NCBI GenBank assembly: GCA_038380795.1 | Contig: CM076260.1 | Span: 32,274,634-32,338,633, forward strand | Reading direction: 5' to 3' | DNA length: 64,000 bases | Source of the DNA: Pyrocephalus nanus | Lineage: Eukaryota > Chordata > Aves > Passeriformes > Tyrannidae | Part shown: positions 1 to 12,500 of the stretch, piece after piece | How positions within the stretch are numbered: position 1 is the first letter of the stretch | Layout of the letters: the number at the start of each line of letters is the position of its first letter | Program-made: the position numbers and the translations under genes | Notes under the pieces: model-generated | Told to the model about the DNA's origin: nothing | Seen by the model: only the letters and a program-made list of their open reading frames with translations | Databases searched by the model: none

Positions 1-1300
1 AGCAGAGCAGATTATAGAAATTCAGAGAACTGGTAAGTGAGATCCTGTGGGAGACAATTCTGAGAGAGAGTTAAGCACAGTAGGCAGATCTTTAAAGAAC
101 TATGTTAAATGCAAGTTTATGCAAAACTATGCAAAAGAAAACTATGCAAAATTGCAAGTTATGACAGTGCGGAGGAAGGGTAGGAGCTGTAGATCACTCG
201 CCAAGGAAAAGAATTTAATGAAAGATGAATGGGTGAAAATATGAGGCCAAAGAGAGGAAGTCAAAAGCAGAGAAACCATGTGGTGCATAGGTGATGTTTC
301 CTTCTCATCATGTCAGTGCACCAACAGGTAGAGGAAGCTAAGGAGATTTGGTCCACTTCTCTGCAGAGTGAAGGACTTTGTAAACAATGTCTGGAAAGAC
401 AATAGATTTAGGTCCTTCTTTTTTTCACTCCAAAGGTCAGCTGTGAGCAGATGGTATCATAATAAAAAGGACAAGAACTTTAAAGGAGAAAGAAAACATA
501 GGAAGTTATGCAAGTGAACAGCTAGGTTTTTTTGTGATCAGCTAGTCCAAAATATTCTGAAAATCTAGAATAAAGTAGATTATCTTATCCTTAAAAAAAA
601 TAGAAGAGAGAGGTTAAAATTGTAAGCCAGTTAATTTCTATTCCTGCAGAAATAGTAGAAAAATAATTAGCATGCTGGTTGTGAACATTTAGAAAATAGC
701 ACAAAAAGAGAAAGAAGTGGTTAATAAAAACCATGTCAAGCCAAAATAATACCATTCTGTTACAGGATAATGTTGCACGTGGCTCCATAAAAACATTGAT
801 GTCACATCTTGACTTTAATGAAATGGCTCTGGACATGGTCTCCTAGAAAACTCTCATAAGTAAACTAGGAACATATGGTCTAAATGAAAAGGCTGCAAAG
901 GAAAGATATTAAAATACAGCAATATATTGAGTGGGTTTCTTTCAGGAATCTGTCCTTGTTCCAAAATTAGTTGATATTTTCTTCAATGACTTGGTTGATG
1001 GAAAAGTAAGGGGACTTATTATACTTGCAAATGATACTTTGTTAGGAGGAAATACAGGTAGAGAATTAAAACTCAAAATACTTGTGATAATTTAGCAAAG
1101 AGATCTGAGGCAAACCAGGATGTAATTCAATAAGAAAAAGAATGTGGATCTGTACCTATACAACAATAGCCATCTATCCAAGAACAGGCAAAAGCTGATC
1201 CTGTAACTGTCATATGCTTTTGCAGAAAAGGACTGAGGATCTCATAAAAAATTATGAGATGAACGTGAGTTGGTAAAACCATGCATCTGTGAAAAAGCAC
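1..1300 (+). mobile_element. Ancient, decayed CR1 LINE (linker to reverse transcriptase)
   Basis: The stretch follows the order of a CR1 LINE ORF2 but has no usable reading frame. At 20-110 it resembles the segment between endonuclease and reverse transcriptase. At 750-880 it resembles the block encoding the 'LDFSKAFDTV' region. At 945-1065 it resembles the block running from 'GSVLGPVLFNIFINDL' to the catalytic 'FADD' and 'TKLGG'. At 1115-1290 the downstream 'FNKDKCKVLHLG' and 'NMSQQC' region is faintly visible. The match is to the general CR1 consensus as I remember it, closer to the reptile-like CR1 than to the young avian copy at 38322. Many indels and stops mean it is long dead. It probably extends past the left edge of the window. 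The right boundary is uncertain by about 100 bp. Confidence 0.6.
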
Positions 1301-4300
1301 TTGCCATCTGCACTGTGATGATAACTTTGGAGGAAAGGAAATCAGTTTCAGCTCTCCGGCCTCCCTGCCTGCTCTGGTTTTATCCAGCCTCCTGCTGCTC
1401 CTTGCAGTTTGGTGTTGAAGGGTGGTGGTGAGCTCCTGTGACACCTCAGGCTGCTGGTATCCTCATGAGCAGCCTATACATTATCTCCTTTTGCTTCTGA
1501 TCTACTAAAGTCCTGAGCCTTTTTAATTTAGATCTGTTAATCAATTGGAAAACATGCCATCCTTCTGCAGTAGCTTAGTCCTACTTACGAGTGGTAGCAT
1601 CCTGTAATTGTCCTACTGGGTAGCAACATCACTAGTGTGTATTACAAAGAGGGCTTTGGAACTGCATTCAGATTCACTAAAAAGCCCACAGCATTTTTTA
1701 AAAAGTGCGTCATTTCACTTTTAGAGCTACTTAAAACTCTTTGTAAAGAGTTTGCTCTTTTTTTTCTGTTCAAGACTTGTCCTTGAGCAGTTATTTACCC
1801 TCACCTTCCATAGGTGTATTCATTATCTAGACCTGACCTTTACGTAGTTTCTGGAACCACATTCTGGCTCAAAGACTATTTCCAGACATTTCAATCCCCA
1901 AACCACCACCATGGCTAAGTGTTATTTTCAGGAAGAGGGTGGGAGAACTGATAATAGAGAGTGTCACACCGCAATTCAGTAACAGCTGAGCTGTCACTGG
2001 GGCAAACTGCTCCCAACTCTAGCAAACCCTTTCACCAGGTAGATACACTTTAAAAATATGAGAGATTTTGAAGGATGCTGCCACTGTCATTTCACACCTA
2101 TATCATAGTAACAGAAGTGAGATAAGGTTTCACAGTACTGCTGATATCTGAAGGGTTACTGTACCACGCCAGATTGGAGCATGTTCTGTTTGTGAAATAT
2201 AGTGTACAGCAAATGTTTTCAGGAAAGTTTGGGGGGTATTTATGAATTAAATTGGAATTATTTTTTATTTCCTTTGTTTCTCTCAAAAATATGGTCTAGT
2301 TGCAGCACAGCTAAACAAGTCTATCTCTGAAGAGGAAATAATGTGTTGTAATGGGAGAAAGCACTTTGCTATGTGACCAAGTCACTGTAAAAGGCATTAC
2401 CTTATCCACCCTAGATCTTAAATCTCGGAGCTACGGCCTCCTACAGAAATGGATTTGGCTTCTAAGTTCTGAAGAACTCAGGCCTTACAAATGGCTTTAG
2501 CATTAATAAATCACATTAAATCATCCATTTCAAATCCTCAAGCTCATGTCATGTCTTTTGAAAAAAACAAATATTTTGCAAGAAAATGAGAAATACATTT
2601 TCTGGCAAATTACTCCTCTAATTTTTTTTTATTATTATAATTTTAGATCTGGAAGCATTTGGATGCAGCTTAAGAGGTTGGGAAGTTAAATTAATCAGAG
2701 ATGACAGATTGGTGGGCAGATGAGATCAAGTGTTAACATGAACTGATGTCATGTAACCCTGAAATTTAAGGTACTGTCAAACTGCGTAGTTAGTATATTG
2801 AAAGGGCATTTACAAACCAGTATGTCCAAAGGAAGCAGATTTTTTAATACCATTTTCTTCTTTATTTCGATGTTCTGTTTGTAGAATGGGAATCAAAAGC
2901 ACTCAGTAACTGTATGAAAGGCTTAGAGGAAATCTATACTTTTTTCAAGACTATGAAAATCTATTTATTGTTGCAGCAGATGCTTGAAAGCAGCACACCC
3001 ATAAAACCTGTCTGACTTCCAAGAGTCTGCAACCTGCCAGGCTGGTCACTCTGTGGTGGAGTCCGTATAATGAACTGCCACCTACAGCCAGCATAAAGAT
3101 ATGTGCAACAGGCTTAAATCTTCCACTTTCCCCCAGTGTGTTTCTGCGCATTTCTCCAACTGGAAGGATAATTAATAAATAGATGTGGTGTAGGGGACTG
3201 AACTAACTTGCTTAAGGAAAAAGACTACAAAGACATATTTTTTACATTTTAAGACAGGTTGCCAATAGCTAAACCCAATAAAAAGTAATATGTTTTTATT
3301 CCAGTCATGATAAGAGTTACAACAACAATTTCATTTGTCATGGGAGGTCTGACTATTTTTTTCCTTTAGATAAAGACAAATAAGAACTAGAGTTACACAT
3401 TTTATTAAATAGAGGAACATAATTGTTTTGTTCTCTGGTTTAGGAGGACAGATGGAATGTAAAACAGGGCAGGTGAAGGAGGCTTAAACACAAATTTGTA
3501 ACAATAACTTAAAAGTCAGATTCCAAACCTGTAAGTACGAGCTATGTGATAGAAACAAATGAGAGCTCTGTGGCACATTTGAGCTAGATATTGGATATAA
3601 AACAGCAATCAAATGTCTGCAGAGCAGCTGCTTGCCTGTCTATAAGACATCTGGCTCTTTTCCTCAGCTCAGGAAGAACTTGCTGCTGCAGCCAACTGTT
3701 GTGTTTCAGAGACCTGTTTTATTTTCCAGCATCAAATATAAGTGCAATGTGACACAAAGCAATTTCCCTTTTTAAATGGCTTAGAATTTTTTTGGTTACT
3801 TTTCTGTGGAGCTCTACTGCAGAAAGCTCTGTTTCTTCAGCTGCCCTTCCTATTTACCCTGATCTACTAGTCAGGCATAACCATTGTAATTGGCACGGGT
3901 TTCCTGCCTTTAAAAGGCCTGCTACTTTGTCTTAATGGTGCTTCTATTATTTAACACAGGACAGGGAAAGCTCACGTTAAACATTGCTTTATGAGCCAAA
4001 TGCAGCTGCCTGAATGCTGCGGAGTCAGGAGGCTGTAGCTCCTGTTCGTGTGCACTGCTCTGCCTGTCAGTGCTGTCTCCTGGTGCCCTCCCTGTCGCCT
4101 CAAGCTACAGGGCAGTTTTCTTTATACCTTTGCTCATTTCTCACCCTCTTGAGGAATGCTGAAGTGTTGATAAAGACAACACAGAGGCATTCTTTTTTGA
4201 GAGATACACAGAGAAACAAAGCTACAACAAAGCTATAGCTCACAAGCTAAAAATCAGCTTTTTTTCCCCTAGAAATATATAAAATTTGATTTACTCTTTA

Positions 4301-4582
4301 ATATGAGGTAAATGGAATTCACTTCTGTCTTTCTGAAAACCACTGAGCTAGCTGGAAAGTCAAAAAGTCTTCCACTTCTATTTTCTATTTTCCTTTTCCT
4401 ATTTTCAAGTGTTTCATGAAGTACTCCTTGACAGAAAATGAAGCAGGATTGTTCCGGGATGGTTGGTATACATAGCTTAACTTTTTTTTTTGTGAAGCTT
4501 TAGGAGTTAGCTAAGGTATAATCTGGCATTCTGTGTATCTATGTAAAAATCAAACCAGATTTTTTTATCTGTTAGGGAGTTC
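1301..4582. other. Intergenic, no gene seen
   Basis: AT-rich non-coding DNA. The open frames are short (under 110 codons), lack recognisable protein content and do not suggest exons. No repeat family was recognised. Confidence 0.6.
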
Positions 4583-5234
<652 letters not shown>

Positions 5235-7189
5235 AGAAAAAGAATTGGGAATTCATTCATTGTCATCTACTGATGACTTTTTACCTTAAGACATGATCCT
5301 TAACATGATCTTTTACACTTGCTGTCCACTTCTGGTTTATAAATTTTGATTTATCTACAACATGGATAAACAAACTATATGCTTGAAAAGCAATATCTTG
5401 GTGATGTGTCACAAAACATGCACCAAATTCATGTTCAGTACTGCTAAAATGAAGACCTTAGTAAATTCATTCCTAAGTTATTGCTTTAAATTTTCCATCA
5501 AGGTATAATAGCATATTAATTCAGAAAATGAGATAACAGGTTATATAAGGAGTTACTCAACTATGTTATATTAGTCTGTAAGGCTTGCTTTAGGATGAGA
5601 GAGAAGCTGTAGCTATAGCAGAAAAAAGTTTCTCCTTTCACAGCATTTGGTCTGAAGCCTGTTTGCTTTGGAAACTTTCACCTTGATCATGGTGCAATGG
5701 GAGGAGTTTTCACAGAAGGCAATTAATTTTAATCAAAACCAACATCCTTTCCAGCCAAAAAAAAAGGTATGTTTAAGTAGTTTTGAAGGAAGTGTATACC
5801 CTTTTGTCCTTTAAAAATACATAATCTGATTTGGCAGGGTGCATTTGTGGTGTCTCTGTAGTAGATTTTCTATTAGATTTATTTAAATACTCCCATCCTT
5901 GAGAAAATAAGCTAGATGAGTTGGTTTGAGACATTCATTAAAACCTACTCCAAAATACGTTTTATATGAAAAATGGCTTTGCTACTGAGAATGATTGGTA
6001 TGTCAAGAATTTCATTTCAGGCAACATTTTTGTTATTAGAACAAGCTTCTGTTGTCTACACAGGGGTTTTGTTCAGAAAGATATAAAGCAAGATATGAAA
6101 AAAGCATCCTTCCAGTGTTCTTATCTACTATGCAATACTTCTATTGTAAGCATAGATAATAACAATTCTAATATTTTTTTCATTTCCTTGGGTGCTGCTT
6201 CTTACTCACATCTTATAATGGTCCTTCTGATTTTACTGCTGCTTCTCTGGGGGCTAGAAAAATAATCAAAGCTTGTTTTTCAGTGTGCAGTGTACTTGTT
6301 TATTGAAACCTTAGAACTGGATGACTTAAAGGTGATCTTTTAAATCCCTTTTTGCCTTTTTGTATTTCCTGTGTAAAATATAAAGACTATCACATTAACA
6401 CATGTTTTTCTTATTGTTTTCTGCATCATTAAATCTTGACAAGACATTTCTCTACCGTTTCCTTTTGAAAGAATACCAGTTTTTGAAATGAGTGGAAGGA
6501 GGGAGGCTTGAAGTAGGTCACAGCCTTTGGTGACATAATCATACCAGTCCTCTCAAACTATCCCAAGAGTCAAATCATCTATAGATTGGAAGGAAAATGA
6601 GAATCCAATTAAAGTCAAAATAAACAGACTCATGGTTTGTTCAGTAGGTTTCTGTGGTTTCTGTTGTGCTTTGTTCTTGTTTATATCCTCTCCCACCCTT
6701 GCCCTTCTGGAAACTTTGTTATTTCTCTTTTTTTGTACACTGATAAGCAAATTTTAAAATTCTCTCAAATCAGTACAGCTCTTCAGTGATCAACTGTGTA
6801 GGACCATGGGTTTCATTGGGTAGCAGAAACATGTTTCTCTCCACCTTGGAAGACATCTACCATACTTTATTACTACAGTGACTATTTTTACACAACCATT
6901 GCTTCCTGAACTGCAACCACGTTCCCAGAGACTGTTTGCATATGCCAGCAACAGATAAAGTTAACAAAACTGAGGAAACTAAGGAATGCTGGCAACACAC
7001 TGGATGGTGCTTGCTCTCTCATTTCTATTTTTGGTTGCTTTTTTTAAAGTTGTCCTACCCCATCCTGACAAAAGCAACCAAATAAAACCTGATTAAAACG
7101 TAAAATGAAAGTGTGTGATGCTCGCTGGGAGATAAAACACCTGATCATTGTATGTTGCCTCTGACAATGGGCTGAGGAGGCAGTGATCA
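5235..7189. other. Intergenic, no gene seen
   Basis: AT-rich non-coding DNA. The 99-codon open frame at 5966-6265 has no family resemblance and looks like chance. No transposon was recognised. Confidence 0.6.
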
Positions 7190-7728
7190 TCAAAAGTTCA
7201 TCACAGCTATTGGAAGGGAAGCACCATGCTTCACCACCTGATCACAGGAGCTCTCTGGATCTACTGTGAAACCATTACATAGTAGCCCACAGCAGTAAGT
7301 GTTTTCCTTAATGCCTTTTTTGCCTTGTCTAGGGTAGAATGCAAAAGGTACGGTGCAATCAATAGCAGGCAAAATACCTGGAGCTTCTTCAAACCCAGCA
7401 ACTGTTTGGACACCGTTAGACAAGGCACCCTAGAAGCAAAGGACACAAAAAAATGACGAAAGGGGAAGCTGAGATGACCTTGCTGGCCAGTTTCTCCTCT
7501 CAGGTCAGTGTTAAGCACAGCAGTGAAGGAACAGAGACCATCTACTAATACTCTGCATGTCAGCTGAGTTGGATATTGTGTTCTGAGGGGATGTCTGGGA
7601 GCATGTTTTAAATATTCCTCTACCCTATCTCTAACCAACAGGATCCTGTAATTTTCAACCACTTCCCTGCTTGCCTGTCGCTGAATGTCAACAGTAGGTA
7701 CAGCTGGCACACACAGAAATTGAAGCAT
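7190..7728 (-). other. Unrecognised open stretch, possibly a transposase remnant
   Basis: Two overlapping minus-strand frames are open here: 7261-7728 (155 codons) and 7190-7423 (77 codons). The second contains 'GILPAIDCT', which faintly recalls the first catalytic Asp region of Harbinger/HARBI1-type transposases (a 'G-x-IDCTH' pattern). The usual following 'NRKxxHS' block is absent. On the minus strand a T-rich tract ending in CTTCTAG lies just before this frame at about 7432 and resembles a splice acceptor. The evidence is weak, and chance remains the simplest explanation. Confidence 0.2.
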
Positions 7729-7863
7729 TTAAGGGGATGTGCTGGAAGTTTATTATAATTTGCAGTTGAACTTGATTATTTAAAGGTCATTTCTCTTCTG
7801 TACAAAATCAGTTTTCCTTGCTCCCATTTTTACTTTAACATTTGTCAAACTAAAATAATTATG

Positions 7864-7995
7864 GAGGTATTAAGTATGGGGAAAGAAATTATTTTCATGC
7901 ACCAACGACCACAGAAGTAGTAAACAGTTGAGGTATTAAGTATGGGGAAAGAAATTATTTTCATGCACCAACGACCACAGAAGTAGTAAACAGTT
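7864..7995. repeat. Perfect 66-bp tandem duplication (two copies)
   Basis: Units 7864-7929 and 7930-7995 are identical base for base. The first five bases of the unit (gaggt) recur at 7996, where a CR1 tail begins. Perfect identity implies a recent duplication, or possibly an assembly artefact. Confidence 0.97.
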
Positions 7996-8238
7996 GAGGT
8001 CAGAAGGGACTTCTGGAAATCATTTGGTCCAACCCTCTTTTCAGTCAGGTTCACCTAGAGCATGTTGCCCAGGACCATGACCAGACAGCTTTTGGATATC
8101 TCCAAGGATGGAGACTTGAAAACATCTCAGGGCAACCTGTGCCAACGATCACTCACTCTTACAGTGAAGAAGTGTTTCCCAATGTTTAGATGAAATCTCC
8201 TATGTTGCAGTTTGTGCCTATTGCCTCTTGTCCTGTCA
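7996..8238 (-). mobile_element. CR1 LINE 3' end, reverse orientation
   Basis: Read on the plus strand this is the familiar reverse complement of a CR1 3' end. It begins with 'gaggtcagaagggacttctgg' -like sequence (7996-8016), followed by 'tggtccaaccctc' (8024-8036), the region near 8120-8145 matching 'GGGCAACCTGTGCCA', and it ends at 'gcctcttgtcctgtca' (8223-8238). It is strongly 5'-truncated, about 240 bp, and lacks the terminal octamer repeats. It is non-coding. Confidence 0.85.
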
Positions 8239-11200
8239 ATTAAAAATAATGTAATATCATGCAGTGAAACAAGTAGATGGAAACTAATTCATGTATTTCA
8301 TTGTAGTGTCCAACTGAAGCATGTAGCACACAAGAGTATCTGGCAAAATCACTCGTTCATTTCTGGAAAAGAAATGAAATTGCACAATGAAACCTCCTCA
8401 GAACTGTCATCCACTCATGGATGCAGGGCTTAGTGTTGGAAATGTCTTTAATTTGAAAACAGTGAAATACTACATTCAGTCAACTTGACTAGCATCATTC
8501 TTCCAGCATTCAGTCTTCAAACCCACAAATCTCTGCAGCAAGTACCCCATAAATCTTTAAAAATGAGCAGTAGGTAGGATTTGCTGCTTTTAATCCTTTT
8601 TCAGCCTTTGCTGAGCTGCGGTCCTTTTCATTGCTGCTACAGTTACTTAATTTTCCTCCATTACATAATCAGTTGTTCAGGTTTTATTATGATCATTATT
8701 CATCAATTTTTTCGTCTCTCTTGATAGGTGGAAGATAATAGCCATGTCATAGTGATGCAGCACTGACTCCAGACACCAACCCTTTCAATGTCATGGCTGA
8801 ATCACTGCAGGTAGAATGCTGGTGGTGGCTGTGCCACAGATGGAGTGGGTGACATGGGAAGCCCATGATGGATATAAAAAGAGATGCAACAGCCTGAGCT
8901 GGCAGGGGCTGGTGCCCATGGCAACGGGGAGTGGCCGCTTCTCCTGTCTAACACACCTGGATGCCTGGACAGGTACTGAACCAGACCACGTCAGATTCCT
9001 CCTCTCTCCCTCCTCTGCAGCTCAGGTGGAGAATGTTGCAAGTTTGTGAAACAACGTGGACATAAGAATAAGAAAAAACAAACAGCCCAAGTCTGTACCC
9101 CTGACTATCAAGGTCCTACAGGCACCTGGAAGGTCTTTTAAACGTCGGACAAAGGGAGCTTCACACCAGTCACTCTTTGTACTCATTGTGGTCTTACAAG
9201 GAGCTGGAAGGTCCCCAGAGCCATAATTAATGAAGCTCCTCAGCACCTACCTTTTCTGAGTGAAGTTTACTCAGCAACCCATTGGCTGCTTTTGTGATGT
9301 CTTTTTATGGGACAACTTTTGAGGCTTTTCCTTTTGCACAGCGATTGCTAAAAGATGCCCCACTATCAGGTTTTTCCATATAGACCATCTCTTCAAGCGT
9401 AAGGACTCTCCTTTCAATATCTTTCCCCCAATTCCTATTCTCCTTTTTGGTTATATCTCTCCAATTGTAAAGAGCAACTTTACCTGACAGCAAAATTGCC
9501 TTTTTTTCTTTTTTCTTTTTTTTTTTTTTTGCCCCATAAGGTCAGAGTATCTTGCCATTCCCTTTTGTTAAATGCTCTTTGTTTAGTGGGAAAGGGCACA
9601 TTAGGGACTCTGACCTGAGTAATTCAAGGTTACTTTTGGAAAACCTGCTAAGACAGAAAATAGGAGAACTGAAGATTGCTTAGAATATAGTTGTACCACA
9701 TGGAACTTTTTTCCCATTTGTGAAAGAAGGTGTTTGATAAATAACAGGTAGCATAACAGAAAAATGATGCTGTAACAGAGGCAGGGATCTAAGATTTCCT
9801 TGGAGACTTAAAGTATAGCATAGTGACTTGACCTTACTGCTACTGTAGTTTAGTCATCCTTATTTGTTTTTATGACTATTCCAATAGTATCTGGAGGTTC
9901 CAAACAAGGTTAGGGTTTTAGTTTTTTATATACAAAAAGAATAAAAAGGGATTATCCCCTCTCACTCATTGAAAGTTTATATGGTCATTAAATACATCAC
10001 AGAAAGATGTTCACATTCGGTGGTCCTTAAAACCAACCCCTACCACAGCACTCTGCAGTATTAATTTTGGTGAAAGAAGTTGACTCTAAAGAATAAACCA
10101 TCTTTATGCAAACCTATCATTGCACTAAATTAACCAAGATTCCTAGCTGTAAACACAGAGGTCGTGGCCTATTTTTTTCTTTGGCAAGCTACCCCAATGA
10201 GTAATATGTAGTGCAAGATATAGAATTAGAAGAAATACATCAATAAAAATATTTGAAATATAAGACTTTTATTTCACCAATACTGATAAATCCTTCTGTC
10301 TTTATGCATTTATGCAAAGAAAGGTTTATCAAAATAAATCATTTGGTATAATTCAGATGGTGTTAGGAAGATAATAACTGCCTTTTTAGGGAAGAAAAGG
10401 AATACAGTAATTTAGACAGACTAAAGCTGCTGTCATCTTTTGCCCTTGTAGCCCTGCTTTTTTGAAGCCAAAGCAATAAAAATCTATGCCCAAAAAGAAA
10501 AGAAAAAAATATCTGCAAAGGAAGACAATGTAGCCCAACTTTTCTATTGTCTCAGAGAGAATATCTTCACTGAAAAAATTTTTAGGCTACCTCTAACCAG
10601 CCAGCACAGGATGCTAGAAGTGCTTTAATTGTGTTAGCATGGTACTCCCCTGGGTCTGTTCACCTGCCTGAGGAGTACCATTAGCCCAGGAAAAGCACCT
10701 TATTAATACAACTGGACTTCTCCAGTGTCTGAGCCAGACTGTTCACACTTAGCTGATATATTACACAATCTAGGCTTAGACTGACTTTGACTTGCTGTCA
10801 GAGAAAAAGTGCAGAGCAGCACAGACATTCATGGATTTTGGCACAGGGTAAATAGGTGGGAAAAACAAAAAAAATTTCATAAACAAGCAGGCTGGTTGCA
10901 GTCTGAGTGGTAATGAGAATCTCTGTTGCAAGGGTACCTCCAGCAGTACCTTTAATCAGATCAAGAGGCACTCTCCCCAAACTGCTGTTCTGTCCAATTG
11001 TTATAGCTGGTTGAACCATGGTCCTGAGTGGCCTCTCCAGCATATGCATGATCCATCACTACTGAGTACCTTACACTAAATAAAAAACATATCATAGAGA
11101 TTCTAAGTATCTACATAAGATTGTCCTACACATCATTTCCCCAGCTGAAGGAACACTTTCTACTGACTATTTTCAAGCATCTAATCTTTTACAGTTTGAT

Positions 11201-12116
11201 CAGTTCTACATCGAGAACCATCTGGGAAGTCTTTGGGATGGACAGATGCTTCACACAAAGATATTAACCTGCACACTGAAGATGTGTGCAGACTAACAAA
11301 ATGGTTATTACAAATGGCTGCTACCATCTGAGTATTTTAGTTCTCAGTTTGTCTCTTGATCCTCTCATACTACTCTAAGTTTCATCATATCTTACCCAAA
11401 ATATATCTTGGTTCTACAGGCACTGCCAGAAGTGAGTTTCTACCTTCTGGATGACTTTATAAAAATGCTTAAAAAAAAAAAAAGGTTTTATATCTTGAAT
11501 TTGGGTAGTACTACAATTTTATGTAGCAAGCTGTGCTATGTGTGATAGAAGTGATCTATGCACCTGAATATGAACATCTCATTCAGAAAGTTAGTAGTAT
11601 TTAGTAGTCAAACAGGGAAGTGGGAAAATGGATCTCAACACTTCCTTTGCTTGTGTGACTGAATAGAGCAACAAGATATCATGTTCAAAAATCAGTTGCC
11701 TGTCAACTTGCACTGTGTTCCACTTGCACTCTGGTCAAAGGGAATCTGCACAGTTGCCAGGTTTTAATTTTCTGTTATTTCTTGTTTTTCATAAACCTAC
11801 TTAAATTCAGATATTCAGTTCTTAGCTTTGACATGGATTCATGATACTTTCATTGTGGCAAACTTTGTAGGAGAATAATTTTCCTTTTACTGGTTTGATT
11901 GATATAGATTTGATGAAAGGGTTTTGACAATCCGCAGTGAAACACCTGCACTACATTGAAATGGCCTTTGAAAATATGCAAATATACTGTAAGGTGCTCT
12001 TTCCCCTATGCCTCTACCTGGGACATACTCATGATGTAATTTTAAATAAAACACATTAATATAATAGCATAGTTCACTCCCTTAATCTGAATGAAAAATG
12101 TATATCACACACTGAG
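8239..12116. other. Intergenic, no gene seen; one promoter-like patch
   Basis: Mostly AT-rich DNA with no gene. A patch at 8800-9050 is richer in GC. It holds a TATA-like ATATAAAAAG near 8872 on the plus strand, and about 40 bp later a CCATGGCAAC resembling half of an RFX X-box (8916-8925). A T-rich run lies at 9501-9530. No coding exon was recognised. Confidence 0.5.
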
Positions 12117-12500
12117 TCACAGAATGGGTAAGGTTGGAAGGGACCACTGGACATCACCTAGTCCAACATCCCTGCTCAAGCAGGGTCCCCTAGAGCACAT
12201 TACTCAGTATTGTATCCAGATAGCTTTTGACTATCTCCAGAGAAAGCTCCACAACTTCGCTGGGTAAACTGCTCCAGTGCTCAGTCACCCTCACAGCAAA
12301 GAACTTCTTCCTCAAGTTTGGATGGAGCTCCCTGTGATCTGGTTTCAACCCATTTCCTATCATCCTTTTTGCTCAGGACCACTGAGAAGAGCCTGGCTTG
12401 ACCTTCGTGGTACCTTCCCTTCAGAAACTTATAGACATTGATAAGATCCCCTCTCAGTCTTCTCCTCTCTAGGCTAAAAAAAATATGGAACTCTTCATGA
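12117..12500 (-). mobile_element. CR1 LINE 3' portion, reverse orientation
   Basis: In plus-strand reading it starts 'tcacagaatgggtaaggttg' (12117) and continues with 'gaagggaccactgg' and 'cctagtccaac'. The region at 12258-12310 matches the CR1 'GGGCAACCTGTTCCAGTGC' to 'AAGAACTTCTTCC' segment. It then runs through the 'AGATCCCCTCTCAGTCTTCTC' homologous stretch (12444-12465). It covers roughly the last 380 bp of a CR1, 5'-truncated. The 146-codon minus-strand open frame over it is the decayed C-terminal part of ORF2 plus chance extension, not a gene. Confidence 0.85.
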
